Of a DNA stretch of 64,000 bases, positions 33,926 through 45,304 are shown piece by piece. The stretch is from Antilocapra americana. Its lineage: Eukaryota; Chordata; Mammalia; Artiodactyla; Antilocapridae. Each line of letters opens with the position of its first letter. The stretch's first letter is position 1. The stretch spans positions 6,724,774 through 6,788,773 of the forward strand of contig ML660211.1 of assembly GCA_007570785.1 (NCBI GenBank), read 5' to 3'. Below the pieces are notes generated by a model. It searched no databases. It saw only the letters and a list, made by a program, of their open reading frames with translations, and was not told where the DNA came from. The position numbers and the translations under genes are program-made.

Positions 33926-35399
33926 TCTTCAATATTTTACAGCATTTATCTGTCTCAGGATGTAGCATCTTAAACTGAATTTCAGTTATTTTTCTCCATA
34001 ACATAATCTGGTAAAATACTGTAATTTTCAAATGTTATAGAAAGATGCCTGGTTTTATCACTGAAAGGTGAACCCATTTATTTTAAAATAATATACTCAA
34101 TTTTAATTTTTGATGATTTTTACACTGCTAAATCAACACTGATTATGCCCTTTAATATCATCTTCAATATAAGAAAATATTACTTAACAGTAAACTGAAT
34201 CCGACAACTTCAGTTGATCCAAACTTTTCAATTCGTTCTTTCTGCAGCATTTCCTCTTTATTAAGAATTACTCATTAAAAATAAAAGAAAATGAAATAAA
34301 CACTTGCAACACCAAAGGGGATTTTGATGGCCCAAAGTGAAAACTATTGCAATGGCCTAGGTGTCCCAACAACAATTTTCTATTTCTGAAAATGTGTAGC
34401 TTCCATTTACTGGCTTCTAAATTAAAAAAAAAAAAAAAATTGTATTTATCCTTTTTCCCTCCTGAAATTAACAAGTGACCTGGAAGTCAGCAATGTCATT
34501 GCCACATCCTATAAGCTGCTCATTCACAGTTGGGTTTTTTTTTTTTTTTGGTCTATTTAAAAATTTGAAATACGAGTTCCATGCTGACAGCCAAATAAAA
34601 TAATTTATTGAACTCATACTAATCCAGAGTGATATTCAAATAAGTCTCAGTGTTCCGAACTATTATTGTAGGTAGGTGACATGATGAAACATTTCGACTG
34701 ATAACAGAAAGTTGTTTCCAACCTATTTGAATGCATAAATTGCTTTGACTGAGGAGCAGTAAAGAAACTGCAGTTTGACATGTTACTTTCCCAACACTTC
34801 AGATATTAACTGGTCACATAACTGTGGGTAGGAATGATATATTCCTTCTCTAATAAAACAGATTAGGAAGTCCATGTAATTCCTATATTTTCAAGACTTA
34901 GAGATTTGCCTTAGTAGAGAATGAATTTTAGAAAAAGAAATCACAAGATTTTTCTCATTAAGTGTGTGATTCATAATAAGGCAGTATTAATTTGGGAATA
35001 TTTCTTTCTCTGGAAATAATATGTATCACTTATTTAGGGTATGCTGTACATATTTTTATAAAATTTCCTGTGCACAAGTACATTGGGCATTCATGTGAAT
35101 TGATAAACTTAATTTGAATTATCTTGTCAACATTATAAATTAATCGTAGTTACCTCAACTGTTTTTTCAAATGGAGAATTCACATTCAGGATGATACCTA
35201 ATGTCATCTGAGGAACAACTGTCAAGCTCAGGGCAAATCCCCAGAGAAGGGCAAAAGTGTAAACCATTAATCCACAAGCACTGAAACAACAATGGGCAGA
35301 GGGAAGGCTGCTAAATATTTGCTAGGGGAACCAAGAGTCTTTACCATGAGAGAGAAAACACAGATTAAGTCTGTTACCTCTTCTGTAATTAGGTAATAT
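33926..35399. other. Repeat-poor stretch with A/T runs
   Basis: No recognised gene or repeat family. Poly-A at 34424-34439 and poly-T at 34534-34549. Confidence 0.4.
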
Positions 35400-35575
35400 A
35401 TCTACTCAACCAAGGTCTATTGAAAGCCAACCTAGCATCAGCTACTGTACTAGGAAACCATGGATATCGAGATTAAGAAGTATGGTTTCTGCCCTAGAGG
35501 ATTCTTCAATGAAGTTGAGAAGACCAGAGTACACAAATAATGACAATATTAAAGTACCGTACCTGAAGGATTGAC
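35400..35575 (-). mobile_element. Old LINE 3' end, probably L2
   Basis: AACCAAGGTCTATTGAAAGC, CAGCTACTGTACTAGGAAAC, ATGGTTTCTGCCCTAGAGGA and CACAAATAATGACAATATTA parallel the antisense L2 end ('caaatatttattgagc ... ctgtgctaggc ... ccctgccct'). Confidence 0.5.
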
Positions 35576-35589
35576 AGGTTTCTCTGGGG

Positions 35590-35865
35590 CCAGAAACATG
35601 TAAATTATCATATGTGAAATAAATTGCCAGCCCAGGTTTGATGCATGATACAGGGTGCTCAGAGCTGGTGCACCGGAATGACCCAGAGGGATGGAATTGG
35701 GAGGGAGGTGGGAAGAGGGTTCTGGAAGGGGAACACATGTATACCCATGGTGGAGTCATGTCAATGTATGGCAAAACCAACACAATAACATAAATGAAAA
35801 AGTCTTTCTTGAATTTGTTACAATGAAAGAAAAAATAAAATTAAAATTAAAAAAAAAAAAAACGG
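35590..35865 (+). mobile_element. Ruminant L1, 3' UTR only
   Basis: ACATGTAAATTATCATATGT, TTGCCAGCCCAGGTTTGATG, GAGCTGGTGCACCGGAATGA, the polypurine GGGAGGGAGGTGGGAAGAGG and CACATGTATACCCATGGTGG, then an A-rich tail ending near 35863. 5'-truncated within the 3' UTR. Confidence 0.92.
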
Positions 35866-36704
35866 AGAAAATTTCATCCTCCAACAGGCACTGGTCCTCA
35901 GATCTTAACCCTTTAAATTTCTATTTTCTTCTATGATCCCTTAACTCTTTTCTTCATATATTTCAGCTGTTCAAATAAAGTCCACATCCCTCTTTGCACA
36001 CTGATTGGATTAACATCTCTCTTAATTAGAGCAGAACATAGAACTGTGGAGCTTCTTGCTTGAACACAATGCAGTACATGCATACATAGCTTTCCTCATC
36101 CTATTCCTCAACTTTTTCTTTTCTCACCAAATAATGTGAAAATGCAGCCAAACAGTATTCAAACATTCTTTTGCTTGCTCTACTAGTCCTACTTCATTTA
36201 AAATAGAAATAGTTCTTAAAAAAAAAAAAAACTTCTAATAAACACTTTTTTTATTTATTCACCAACTAGTGACCTTCAATAAATAATCTGATTCTTGTCC
36301 CCAGATGACCCTTTATTGGAGTTTCTTTTCCTGTTATATACACAAAAGTCAAGTTCCTAAGTCTGAAACATTAAGAATTTGTTCATTTTATTTTTCAATC
36401 CAAAAAAATGGTGTAATACTCTATTCCCCAAAATCAAATACCAGTTTAATTTTCTTCATTGCTGACATAACTTGAAGTAAAATAATGATTATTGTGTGTC
36501 TTGGTCAATCATGCCTTTGTATACATATAATGTGAGAATAATCACTCTTTTGTAGATGCACTTCAAATGATTATTTATGAGTGAATATAAATGAATCAAT
36601 GGGTTTGTAAACTAAAAAGCAGACATAGGCAGCCCAAAACTATTCATATACATCATCCCTGCTGTTTTTTCAATATAGATGATTTGGTAAAACAGAGTTT
36701 TTGA
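35866..36704. other. No recognised feature
   Basis: AT-rich, poly-A at 36219-36232; no recognised element. Confidence 0.35.
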
Positions 36705-36985
36705 CATTGTTCAGTCACTAAGTTGTGTCCATCTCCTTGCAACCCCATGGACTGCAGCACACCAGAGTTCACTGCGCTACACTATCTCCCAGAGTTGGCT
36801 CAAACTCATGTTTATTGAGTCAGTGGTGCCACCCAACTATCTTACCCTCTGTCGATCCCTTCTCCTCCTGCCTTCAATCTTTCCCATCATCAGGGTCTTT
36901 TGCAGTAAGTTGGCTCTTTTCATCAGATGGCCAATGTATCAAGGCTTCAGCTTCAGCATCAGTCCTTCCAAAAAATATTCAGGGT
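36705..36985 (-). mobile_element. BovB LINE, 3' end part (split by L1)
   Basis: Minus-strand BovB 3' end: TTGTTCAGTCACTAAGTTGT, ACTGCAGCACACCAGAGTTC, CTTCAGCATCAGTCCTTCC. Interrupted at AAAAAATATTCAGGGT (36970-36985), which is repeated at 37401-37416. Confidence 0.93.
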
Positions 36986-37026
36986 ACACGTGGCTCTTTC
37001 AATTCTGGTTTCCTCGGTGTATGCCC
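36986..37026 (-). mobile_element. Inverted 5' piece of twin-primed L1
   Basis: GTGGCTCTTTCAATTCTGGT and TTCCTCGGTGTATGCCCA are antisense L1 ORF2 words ('tgggcat...accagaattgaaagagac'), the opposite direction from the rest of the insertion. Confidence 0.9.
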
Positions 37027-37400
37027 ATTATCCAGAGTGAAGTAAGCCAGAAGCAAAAACAACAATACAGTATATTAACGCATATATATGGAATTTAGAA
37101 AGACAGTAACGAGAACCCAACATGGGAGACAACAAAAGGAATGCAGATGTATAGAATAGACTCGTGGACTTTGTGGATGAGGGTAAGGGTGGGATGTTAT
37201 GGGAGAAGGGCATTGAAGCATGTTAATTGTCATGTGTCTAATCAATCGCCAGCCCAGGACTGATGCTCTGGACTGGTGCAGAGAGATTTCCCGGGGGGGA
37301 GGGAGGAGGGAGGGGGGTTCCGGAGGGGAAGCATATGTAAACCCATGGTGATATCATGACATTGTATGGCAAAAACAAGTAAAAAAAATAAATAAATTTA
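37024..37400 (+). mobile_element. Young ruminant L1, 3' UTR, nested in BovB
   Basis: CCCATTATCCAGAGTGAAGT onwards, the same 3' segment as 4691-5060 with few differences, ending in an A-rich tail. G-run at 37293-37328. The whole insertion (36986-37400) has a perfect 16-bp target duplication AAAAAATATTCAGGGT. Confidence 0.95.
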
Positions 37401-37935
37401 AAAAAATATTCAGGGTTTATTTCCTTTAGGATTGATTGGTGTGATCTCCTTGCTGCCTAAGGAACTCTCAAGAGTCTTCTCCAATGAAACACAGTTCAAA
37501 AGCATCAATTCTTCAGTGCTCAGCCTTCTTTATGATCCAACTCTTAACATCAATACATGACTACTGGAAAAACTATGGATTTGACTCTATGGACCTTTGT
37601 CAGCAAAATAACGTCTCTGCTTTTAAAATACACTGCCTAGGTTTAACACAACTTTTCTTCCAAGGAATAAGCATCTTTCAATTTCATGGTTGAAGTCACT
37701 GTCCACAGTGATTTTGGAGTCCATGAAAATAAAATCTGTAAATATTTATACATTTTCCCCTATTTGATATAAATTGTTGGCACAAGTTGTCATGGTCTTA
37801 GTTATCTTAGTTCTTTGAATACTGAGTTTTAAACTACCTTTTACACTCTTCTCTTTCACCCTCATCAAGAGGTCCTTTAGTTCCTCTTCATGTTCTGTCA
37901 TTAGTGTTGTATCATCTGCATATCTGAGATTAAGG
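37401..37935 (-). mobile_element. BovB LINE, RT motif to C-terminus part
   Basis: Resumes the split BovB: GGATTGATTGGTGTGATCTC, CAAAAGCATCAATTCTTCAG, TTGACTCTATGGACCTTTGT. At 37911-37922 the complement encodes Tyr-Ala-Asp-Asp, the RT catalytic box. Ends where a Bov-tA piece abuts. Frames are broken. Confidence 0.92.
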
Positions 37936-38066
37936 TCCCCTGGAAAATGGAATGGCTACCCACTTCAGTATTCTTCCCTGGAGAATTCCACCGACAAAGG
38001 AGCCTGGAGGGCTGCTGTCCATGTGGTCACAAAGAGTCAGATACAACTGAGTGATAAAAACTTCCA
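37936..38066 (+). mobile_element. Bov-tA SINE, 3' part
   Basis: GGTCCCCTGGAAAATGGAAT, CTTCAGTATTCTTCCCTGGA, then GTGGTCACAAAGAGTCAGAT and ACAACTGAGTGATAAAAAC. The tRNA-like head is missing; it begins at the BovB junction. Confidence 0.88.
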
Positions 38067-38239
38067 CAAAAGAAAATTTAGTAGTAAATAAATATAAGAT
38101 GTATTTTAAGGTAGTCCAAGCCTCTCTTGGATATCACAATGCCTAAAGACGCAACTTTATTTTGACAATTGCTCTATTGAAAAAACTTAACCTTTGTTAA
38201 TGTCATGGGCACATTTTTTTTAAAAACTGAATTTATCAT

Positions 38240-40262
38240 AAAACAAAATTTCAGACTAAATTGAAGAAAGCAGGGAAAACCACTACGCCATTCAAGTATG
38301 ACCTAAATAAAATCCTTTATGATTATTCTGTGGAAGTGACAAATAGATTGAAGGGACTAGGTCTGATAGAACAAAGACAGTAACACTGTACAACAGGTGA
38401 TGATCAAAATCATTCCCAAGACAAAGAAACTCAAAAGGCAAAATAGTTGTCTGAGGAAGCCTTACAAGCAGCTGAGAATAGAGGAGAAGCTAAAGGTCAA
38501 GGGAGAAAAGGAAAGATATATCCATCTGAATATAGAATTCCAAAGAATAGCAAGGAGAGATGAGAAAGCCTTCTTAAGTGAAAAATGCAAAGAAATAGAG
38601 GAAAACAAAAGAATGGGAAAAACTAGAGATCTCTTTAAGAAAATTAGAAGGGAACATTTCATGCAAAGATGGACACGAAAAAGGACAGAAACAACATGGA
38701 CCTAACAGAAGCAGAAGAAAAGAAGAGGTGGCAAGAGTCCACAGAATAATGATACAAAAGAGATCTTCATGACCCAGATAATCATGATGGTATGATCATT
38801 CACCTAGAGCCAGACATCTTGGAATGCAAACTCAAGTGGGCCTCAGGAAGCAGCACTACAAACAAAGCTAGTGGAGGTGATGGAATTCCAGCTGAGCTAT
38901 TAGCTTTTAGCTAAATCCTAAACGATGTTCTTGTTAAAGTGCCAGCAAATTTGGAAAACTCAGCAGTGGTCACAGAACTGGAAAAGGTCAGTTTTTATTC
39001 CAGTCCCAAAGAAGGGCAATATAAAGAATTTTCAAACTACCGCAACATTGCACTCATTTCACATGCTAGCAATGTAATGCTCAAAATCTTTCCAGCTAGG
39101 CTTCAACAGTATGTGGATTGAGAACTTCCAGATGTACAAGATGGATTTAGAAAAGGCAGAGGAACCAGAGATCAAATTGCCAACATCTGTTGGATCATAG
39201 AAAAAGCAAGAGTATTACAGAAAAACCATATACCTCTGCTTCATTGACTATGCCAAAGCCTTTTACTGTGTGCATCAATCACAACAAACTGTGGAAAATT
39301 CTGAAAGAGATGGGACTACCAGATCACTTTACCTGGCTCCTGAAAACTTGTATGCAGGTCAAGAAGCAATAGTTAGAACCGGACATGAAACAATAGACTG
39401 CCAAATTGGACAAGGAAGACATCAAAGCTATATATTATCACCTTGCTTATTTAACTTCTATGCAGATTACATCATGCAAAATGCTGGGCTGGATGAAAAA
39501 TAAGCTGGAATCAAGATTTCTGGGAGAAAGATCAATAATCTCAGATATACAGATGACACCACTTTTATGGCAGAAAGTGAAGAGGAACTAAAGAGTCTCT
39601 TGATGAAAGTGAAAGGGTGAAAAAGTTGGCTTAAAAGTCAACATTCAGAAAACTAAGATCATGGCATCTGGTCCCATCACTTCATGACAAACAGATGGGG
39701 AAACAATGGAAACAATGTCAGACTTTATTGTCTTGGGCTCCAAAATCACTGCAGATGGTGACTATGGCCATAAAATTAAAAGACACTTTCTCCTTGGAAG
39801 AAACACTATGACAAACCTAGGCAGCGTATTACAAATCAGAGACATTACTTTGCTGAAAAAGGTCCACATAGTCAAAGCTATGGTCTTTCCAGTAGTCATG
39901 TGTGGATGTGAGAGTTGGACCACAAAGGCTGAGAACCAAATAACTGATGCTTTCCAACTGTTTTGTTGGAGAAGACTCTTGAGAGTCCCTTGAATTGCAA
40001 GGAAATCACACCAGTCAATCCTGCAAGAAATAAACTGAATATTTATTGGAAGAACTGATGCTGAAGCCTCAATACTTTGGCACCTGATGCAAAGAGGCAA
40101 CTCATTGGAACAACAGAGGACAAGATGGTTGGATGGCATCACTGACTCAATGGGCATGAGTTTGAGCAAGCTCCAGGAGATGGTAAAGTACAGGGAAGCC
40201 TGGCATGCTGCAGTCCATGAGGTTTCAAAGAGTTGGGCACAACTGAATGACTGAACAACAAC
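38240..40262 (+). pseudogene. BovB LINE, longest copy in window, ORF broken
   Basis: The longest BovB here (about 2 kb). It runs from the segment after the endonuclease domain (TTGAAGAAAGCAGGGAAAAC) through the RT domain to the 3' end (GAGTTGGGCACAACTGAATG). Reading frames 38397-38705, 39190-39591 and 39706-39993 are in different phases, so frameshifts and stops break the ORF. The RT box at 39546-39557 encodes Tyr-Thr-Asp-Asp, keeping both catalytic aspartates. The endonuclease domain is absent, so the copy could not move unaided even if in frame. The 202-codon minus frame at 39762-40370 is an antisense reading. Confidence 0.94.
39546..39557 (+). other. RT catalytic box of BovB (Y-T-D-D)
   Basis: Codons TAT ACA GAT GAC. 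Both metal-binding aspartates are intact, in contrast to the Y-A-Y-D of the copy at 15122-16102. In RTE-type elements this is the RT palm motif. Confidence 0.85.
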
Positions 40263-42436
40263 AACTTCTTCTTGACATAATGCCACTGCAGAATCTTTGA
40301 TCATGGAATGCTTTCTAGAATAGAGTGTTCTAAGACATTTTTCATAGCTAGTTTGGAATATATTTTTCATTTGTGATTTATATTGCTGTACATTCAGACT
40401 GATGTATACCTACAAATATAAGTTCCTTATAATTATGCATTGACAGACGCTTGTGAACCTCCTTTGACAATTTCTATGTCAATATGCTAATATGCTAATG
40501 CCATCTTTAAATCTCTCAACCATTCTCAGAGTGTAAGCTTTCCAAATTAATATTATTATAAATATAATAATTTAGGAAGCAGTATCTACTTTGGGCCATA
40601 ACTACCCAAACATTTTTTGACATTTATATTTTTTGAAGCAGTTCCTTTAAAACAATTCCCTAGATGACTAAACTGAAACTGTTATAGCAATAATTATGTT
40701 TTATTTATATTTGAACTGGCACTATCTAGCATAGTCATAAAGACTCAACAGCTACCTTTGGATAAATTAATGGTTATGTGGTAGAAATGATCAGCTATGG
40801 ATTAGTAATTAGAAGTACTAACGTAGTTGGCATATATTTAAATAATCTAGGTGTGAATAGTTTGATATTATAATAATGATACCCTCAGCCTTCCATTGAC
40901 TCTTCAGTCCAATGTATTATAGTCATTTTACACTATGTATCTGGAACCTATGTGACATTGCCAAGATCTGAAATGAAGCCGTTTTACTGGAATGTAAGTT
41001 AATTTGCCATATGCTCACTAGCCACGTCAACAAATCCAGTTAAAACTTTTTTAATCTGACGAAATCTCCTTCCATCTGCCACTTGCAAAAAAAATTACCT
41101 GTATTAACATAGCAAAATAAACAATGATCACATGAGAGTTAAAATGAATTATTGGAACTAAAGAAATATATTGACATTTTACTCTACCCTGAGGAAATAG
41201 CCAATCACTTGAGAAAGAAAATCTCTGAGATAAAAATTCAGTATTCCTTATAAAAATAGTTTTCAATGATTTATTTTTAAAATAGTTTCAGATGACCAAA
41301 AGGGAAAAAACTATTTTATAAAATCATGGAAATTAATAAATGTGTAATTAAAGTTAGTATGATAACATAGTTTATGCTATTCTCTATACTATACAGAGTA
41401 AAAAAAATATAATAAATACAATTAATAAAAGCAGTTAGACTTTTCCTGGTTTTATGTATCATAAAATACAACATTATCAGGCATGTAGTTGTCATTTCTA
41501 AATTTAAAGTTTGCTTAATATTACTGACTGATTAAAATTTGGACAATTCACAGAAACAGGTATAACTGGGCTCCCAAAATCACACACAAAAGTAATAGTA
41601 GAAAGTTTCCTCAATATGAGGAGACCAAATTTCTCCTAATACTTATAGTAACAGGCATTCTAAAACCTGGACTCCAGAAACTCTGTCTCGATTACAAGTT
41701 TTACCCTCAACCTAGGTATCTTGAAAATATACCTGGATGTTATTCTCAACCCACTACCTGTTATTTTTTTAAGACTTGATATTAGGCAATAGTGTGTAGA
41801 GCAATTATTTTATTGTGCAACTTATTTTTCTTTTTGAAAATTTCATGATCTTGAAGTTATAGTCTGTGCTGTGTCAGACACAGGGCTAAATGTAGTTACA
41901 GATCAATAGCCTTAAAGAAGGTCACCACTAATTGGGAATAAAATATATAAACTTAATTATGGAAAAATCTGCTGAATGTTATACAATACTCACTTCCTGT
42001 TTTATCACTATCACAAATAGCTCTTTACATCCACTTCATCAAGTTCTATACGGCCTTATTACTTATTTACAAACTTAGTCAAATAAACATTGATATAATT
42101 CGTTTTCCTTCCAAGACTCACTATGGCCCTTTATTTTGTCCCTACTTAAAATAGGGACATGTTTGTCTTGTCCACAAGTGTAACGCACACTTAGTTACAC
42201 AGTGTCTGCCATAACAGAATTTCATCATCTTCATGGAAATAGTTTAGTTTATATCCCCTTTCTCACTCCACAGTCTCACATCCAAATTTCTACTTCCTTA
42301 AACAGTATAACTTCATTCAGCATCTCACATCCTTTAATGATAGTGTTCATATCTTTTACTTCCTCATAAGTTACAAATCCATCAGCATTGGACTTCTTTG
42401 TGTTCTTCTGGCCTTATACCATTATTGGTTTATCTA
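40263..42436. other. Repeat-poor stretch, no gene
   Basis: About 2.2 kb of AT-rich DNA without a recognised repeat or gene; only chance frames. Confidence 0.4.
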
Positions 42437-42568
42437 TAAATGTGCTCAGTCACATCCAACTCTTTGTGACCCCATGGACTGTATACCCCATCAGACTCCT
42501 CTGCCCATGGAATTTTCCTGGCAAGAATACTAGGGTTGCCATTTCCTACTCCAGGAGATGTTCCAGAG
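42437..42568 (-). mobile_element. Bov-tA SINE, 3' part
   Basis: AAATGTGCTCAGTCACATCC, GACTGTATACCCCATCAGAC, GGCAAGAATACTAGGGTTGC, TACTCCAGGAGATGTTCC. The head is missing. Confidence 0.85.
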
Positions 42569-42644
42569 AAATCAGAAAAAAGTCTTACCACTGTTCATAT
42601 GTATGTATTTTTTTTCCTTCTAGTTATTTTCAAGATATTCTCTT

Positions 42645-42932
42645 ATTGTTCAGTCGCCAAATTGTCTCCGACTCTTCACATCCCCATGAAATGCAGCACA
42701 GTAGGCTTCCCTGTCTCTTACCATCTCCCAGAGTTTAAGCAGTTTTATGTCCACTGAATTGTTGATGCCATCAAATCATCTCATCCTCCGTCACCTGCTA
42801 CTCCTCTTGCCCTCAATCTTTCCCAGCACCAGTCTTTTCCAATGAGTTGGCTCTTCAAATCAGGTGGCCAAAATATTGAAGTTTCAGCATCAGTCTTTCC
42901 AAAAAAGCATTCAGGGTTGATTCCCTTAGTTT
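42645..42932 (-). mobile_element. BovB LINE, 3' end
   Basis: ATTGTTCAGTCGCCAAATTG, GGCTTCCCTGTCTCTTACCA, GGTGGCCAAAATATTGAAGT, AAGCATTCAGGGTTGATTCC. Minus strand, 5'-truncated. Confidence 0.9.
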
Positions 42933-42939
42933 TCTACAA

Positions 42940-43490
42940 TTCGATCAACATCCCTTAATGTGATTATATTTATGCTGTTTATGATTGTCTGAGCTATGAA
43001 ATCTAAATGTAATTTTCATATAATTTTAAAGATTTTAGCCTTTTGTTTAAATATTTTTCTGTCCCATTTACTTTATTGTTTGATATTGTTCCACCCAGGA
43101 CCCTGAAACTTGGCTCATTCTTCTTCAATCTTTTGCCCTCTGTTCTTCAGATTAATAATTTCCATATATCTGCTCTAAATTTACTTTTTATTCGGTCACC
43201 TGCAATCTGCTAAAACACTCAATTTTCTTAAAGTTTTGTTAGTTCTAGAATTTATTTTACTTATTACTATCTCCACTTACATGATAAGATTAGCAATTAT
43301 GATCAATTTGGACCACTTTTTCACTTAGCTATTTGAAGATATTTATAATAGATGCTTTAAATTTGTATTTTCTTAGTCAAACCTTTGTGCCATTTCAGGT
43401 TTGTTTTCTGCTAACTGGTTTTTCATGATTATTTGTAATAAGTCTTATTTCACACACATATATAATTACATAGCTTTATATTTATGATTT
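42940..43490 (-). mobile_element. Possible HAL1/L1 ORF1-like remnant
   Basis: Words such as GGCTCATTCTTCTTCAATC and CTGTTCTTCAGATTAATAAT, then AGTTCTAGAATTTATTTT, resemble the antisense of the HAL1/old L1 ORF1 region. Too diverged for a firm call. Confidence 0.35.
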
Positions 43491-43514
43491 CTCTGTATGG
43501 TCATTGATTTGGGA

Positions 43515-43840
43515 GTGAACAACAGCTTTACTGAGATAAACTTAACATATCATATAATTCAATCATTTGTTTAAACAACACAATGCTTCTTACTATATTC
43601 ACAGACTTGTGCCATCACTGTACTCAATTTAAGAACATTTTCATCACCCCTAAAGGAAACCATACGCCCTTTTGCAGTCAGACTCCTCATTTTCCTCCAT
43701 TAATTTACTCTTATCCTCTACAGATTTACTTATTCTAGACACTTAATATAAATGAATCATTTCTTTTCACTTGGCATGATATGCTCAATGCTCATCCATG
43801 TTGTAGCATGTGTCAGTACTATATTTTTGGTAGTACTTAA
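43515..43840 (-). mobile_element. Old L1 3' end
   Basis: Antisense L1M 3' region: CAGCTTTACTGAGATAAACT, ACAGACTTGTGCCATCACTG, AGAACATTTTCATCACCCC, CTCATCCATGTTGTAGCATG. Confidence 0.8.
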
Positions 43841-43947
43841 AACAGGAGATATTATTATTAATTTTGTCAAATAAAGTCATTTAAAATGCCCCAAAGTCTT
43901 TATCACACATTTCTTAATTTTGTAGAGACGTTTTAACACACAAAAAG

Positions 43948-44145
43948 GGAGGAGATAACCAGCAAGGTACTACTGTATAGCACAGGGAACTCTGCTCAAT
44001 TTTATGTGGCAGTCCGGGTAGGAGGGGAATTTGGGGAGAATGGATGGATGTATATGTATGGCTGAGGCCCTTGCTGTCCACCTGAATGCATCACAAAGTT
44101 ATTAATTGACTATATTCCAATATAAAATAAAAATAAAAAGTAATT
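43948..44145 (+). mobile_element. Artiodactyl L1 3' UTR end
   Basis: GGGAGGAGATAACCAGCAAG, CTACTGTATAGCACAGGGAA, then TTGACTATATTCCAATATAA and an A-rich tail: the 3' UTR of an older artiodactyl L1. Confidence 0.8.
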
Positions 44146-44560
44146 TTTTTTTTAAAAAAGGAAAAACATAAACCCTAACAAAGGGTTGTAATATGTTGAT
44201 TAAATTTAGCCACAGGAAAAAACAACATTTCTTTCTTACTGTGGGTTATTAAAAAAAATTTTCATTGACTTACTTTTGTTTCCTACCTTCAGCAAACAGG
44301 GTATATACACCTCAACAAAGGCAATATTGTGCTTCCTTAATAGAAACTTAGGTGACATGGGAAAACCTCATGGCTATTTAAAAGTGTGGGGATCCCTTCT
44401 CACCTGTAAAAGAAAAGTTGGACCAGATAGTTTATCTATTACTCCACTGCTTCACTTTTTTCTTTTTTAATTCCAGCTGGGACTGCAAAAAGAAATTCAA
44501 AGATGATGTGCTATAGAGAAGTTATGGGTTACATGGATAAAAAATTATTAGTCTCACCAT
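44146..44560. other. Unassigned, with a splice-acceptor-like site
   Basis: No repeat recognised. A pyrimidine tract and AG (CTTTTTTAATTCCAG, ending 44476) look like a 3' splice site and are followed at 44660 by a donor-like CAC|GTAAGT. See findings; I do not annotate an exon. Confidence 0.3.
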
Positions 44561-45170
44561 ATTTTGTGGTCAGGCTTCCCAAAAGAGGTGATACTTGGGA
44601 AGCGTATGCCAGCCAGGGCAAGACTTCTCAAAGCTAACCTGGAACCCAGGCAGCTGCACGTAAGTTCTACGCAAAGGAAGGAGGATTGTACGTCTGAGAT
44701 GAGCTGCGGCTGGGCTTTTCAGCGGAGAAGCAACACTGAGCCTCATCGGGTCAGTCCCACCCAGGAGGAGGAGGCAAATTCAACGTAGGGACTCCAGCAA
44801 AGGTCCGATGCAAAATGTGCAGCCCTACAGCCTGAAAGGAGGGACCACGTTCCAGGCAGTTTTGAAGCAGAAAAACTAGGAAAGGGCACCCACCACCTGT
44901 GCGAGCTGCATCAAAGATCTGACTTCTTTTCCCTGAGCTGCGCCACCTTTCCTCCCATCATCGTGCCATCACACATCCTTTATCTGACCTTTACTTAGAG
45001 TTCCGAGTGATACCAGGCCTGGACATCCACCCTCAGTGACGTTGTTGTGCTTTCCTCATGGACAACTGAGTCAGTCAACCATCCAGATCCTCCCGTAGCC
45101 TGAGATACCCTGTGATCTAGCGAGTGGAGAGGCCAGATTTGCACAGGTACATTGGCCTCAGTCTCCTTTT
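44561..45170. other. GC/CpG-richer block, unassigned
   Basis: About 600 bases with visibly higher GC and roughly 17 CpG dinucleotides, unlike its AT-rich surroundings. No recognised repeat or gene. The 74-codon frame at 44564-44788 has no recognised family. Could be an old LTR, part of an untranslated exon or a regulatory patch. Confidence 0.4.
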
Positions 45171-45194
45171 CTTTTTTTGGAACAAATTGATATG

Positions 45195-45304
45195 CCTTTG
45201 CACTTTCCTCTTGGGTTTATGGTCATTTGGATTGTTTCCACTTCATGATTATTATGAATGTAATGATCCTCCATGTGTAAGTTTCTATGTACGTGTTCTT
45301 TTTT
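45195..45304 (-). mobile_element. Old L1, segment before nested L1
   Basis: GGTCATTTGGATTGTTTCCA and CATGATTATTATGAATGTAA are antisense old L1. The segment ends at ACGTGTTCTT, nearly repeated (ACATGTTCTT) after the nested L1. Confidence 0.65.

Noticed and set aside
39762..40370. 202-codon minus-strand open frame, the longest in the window
   Set aside because: It is the antisense reading of the BovB at 38240-40262 and related frames occur antisense to other BovB copies.
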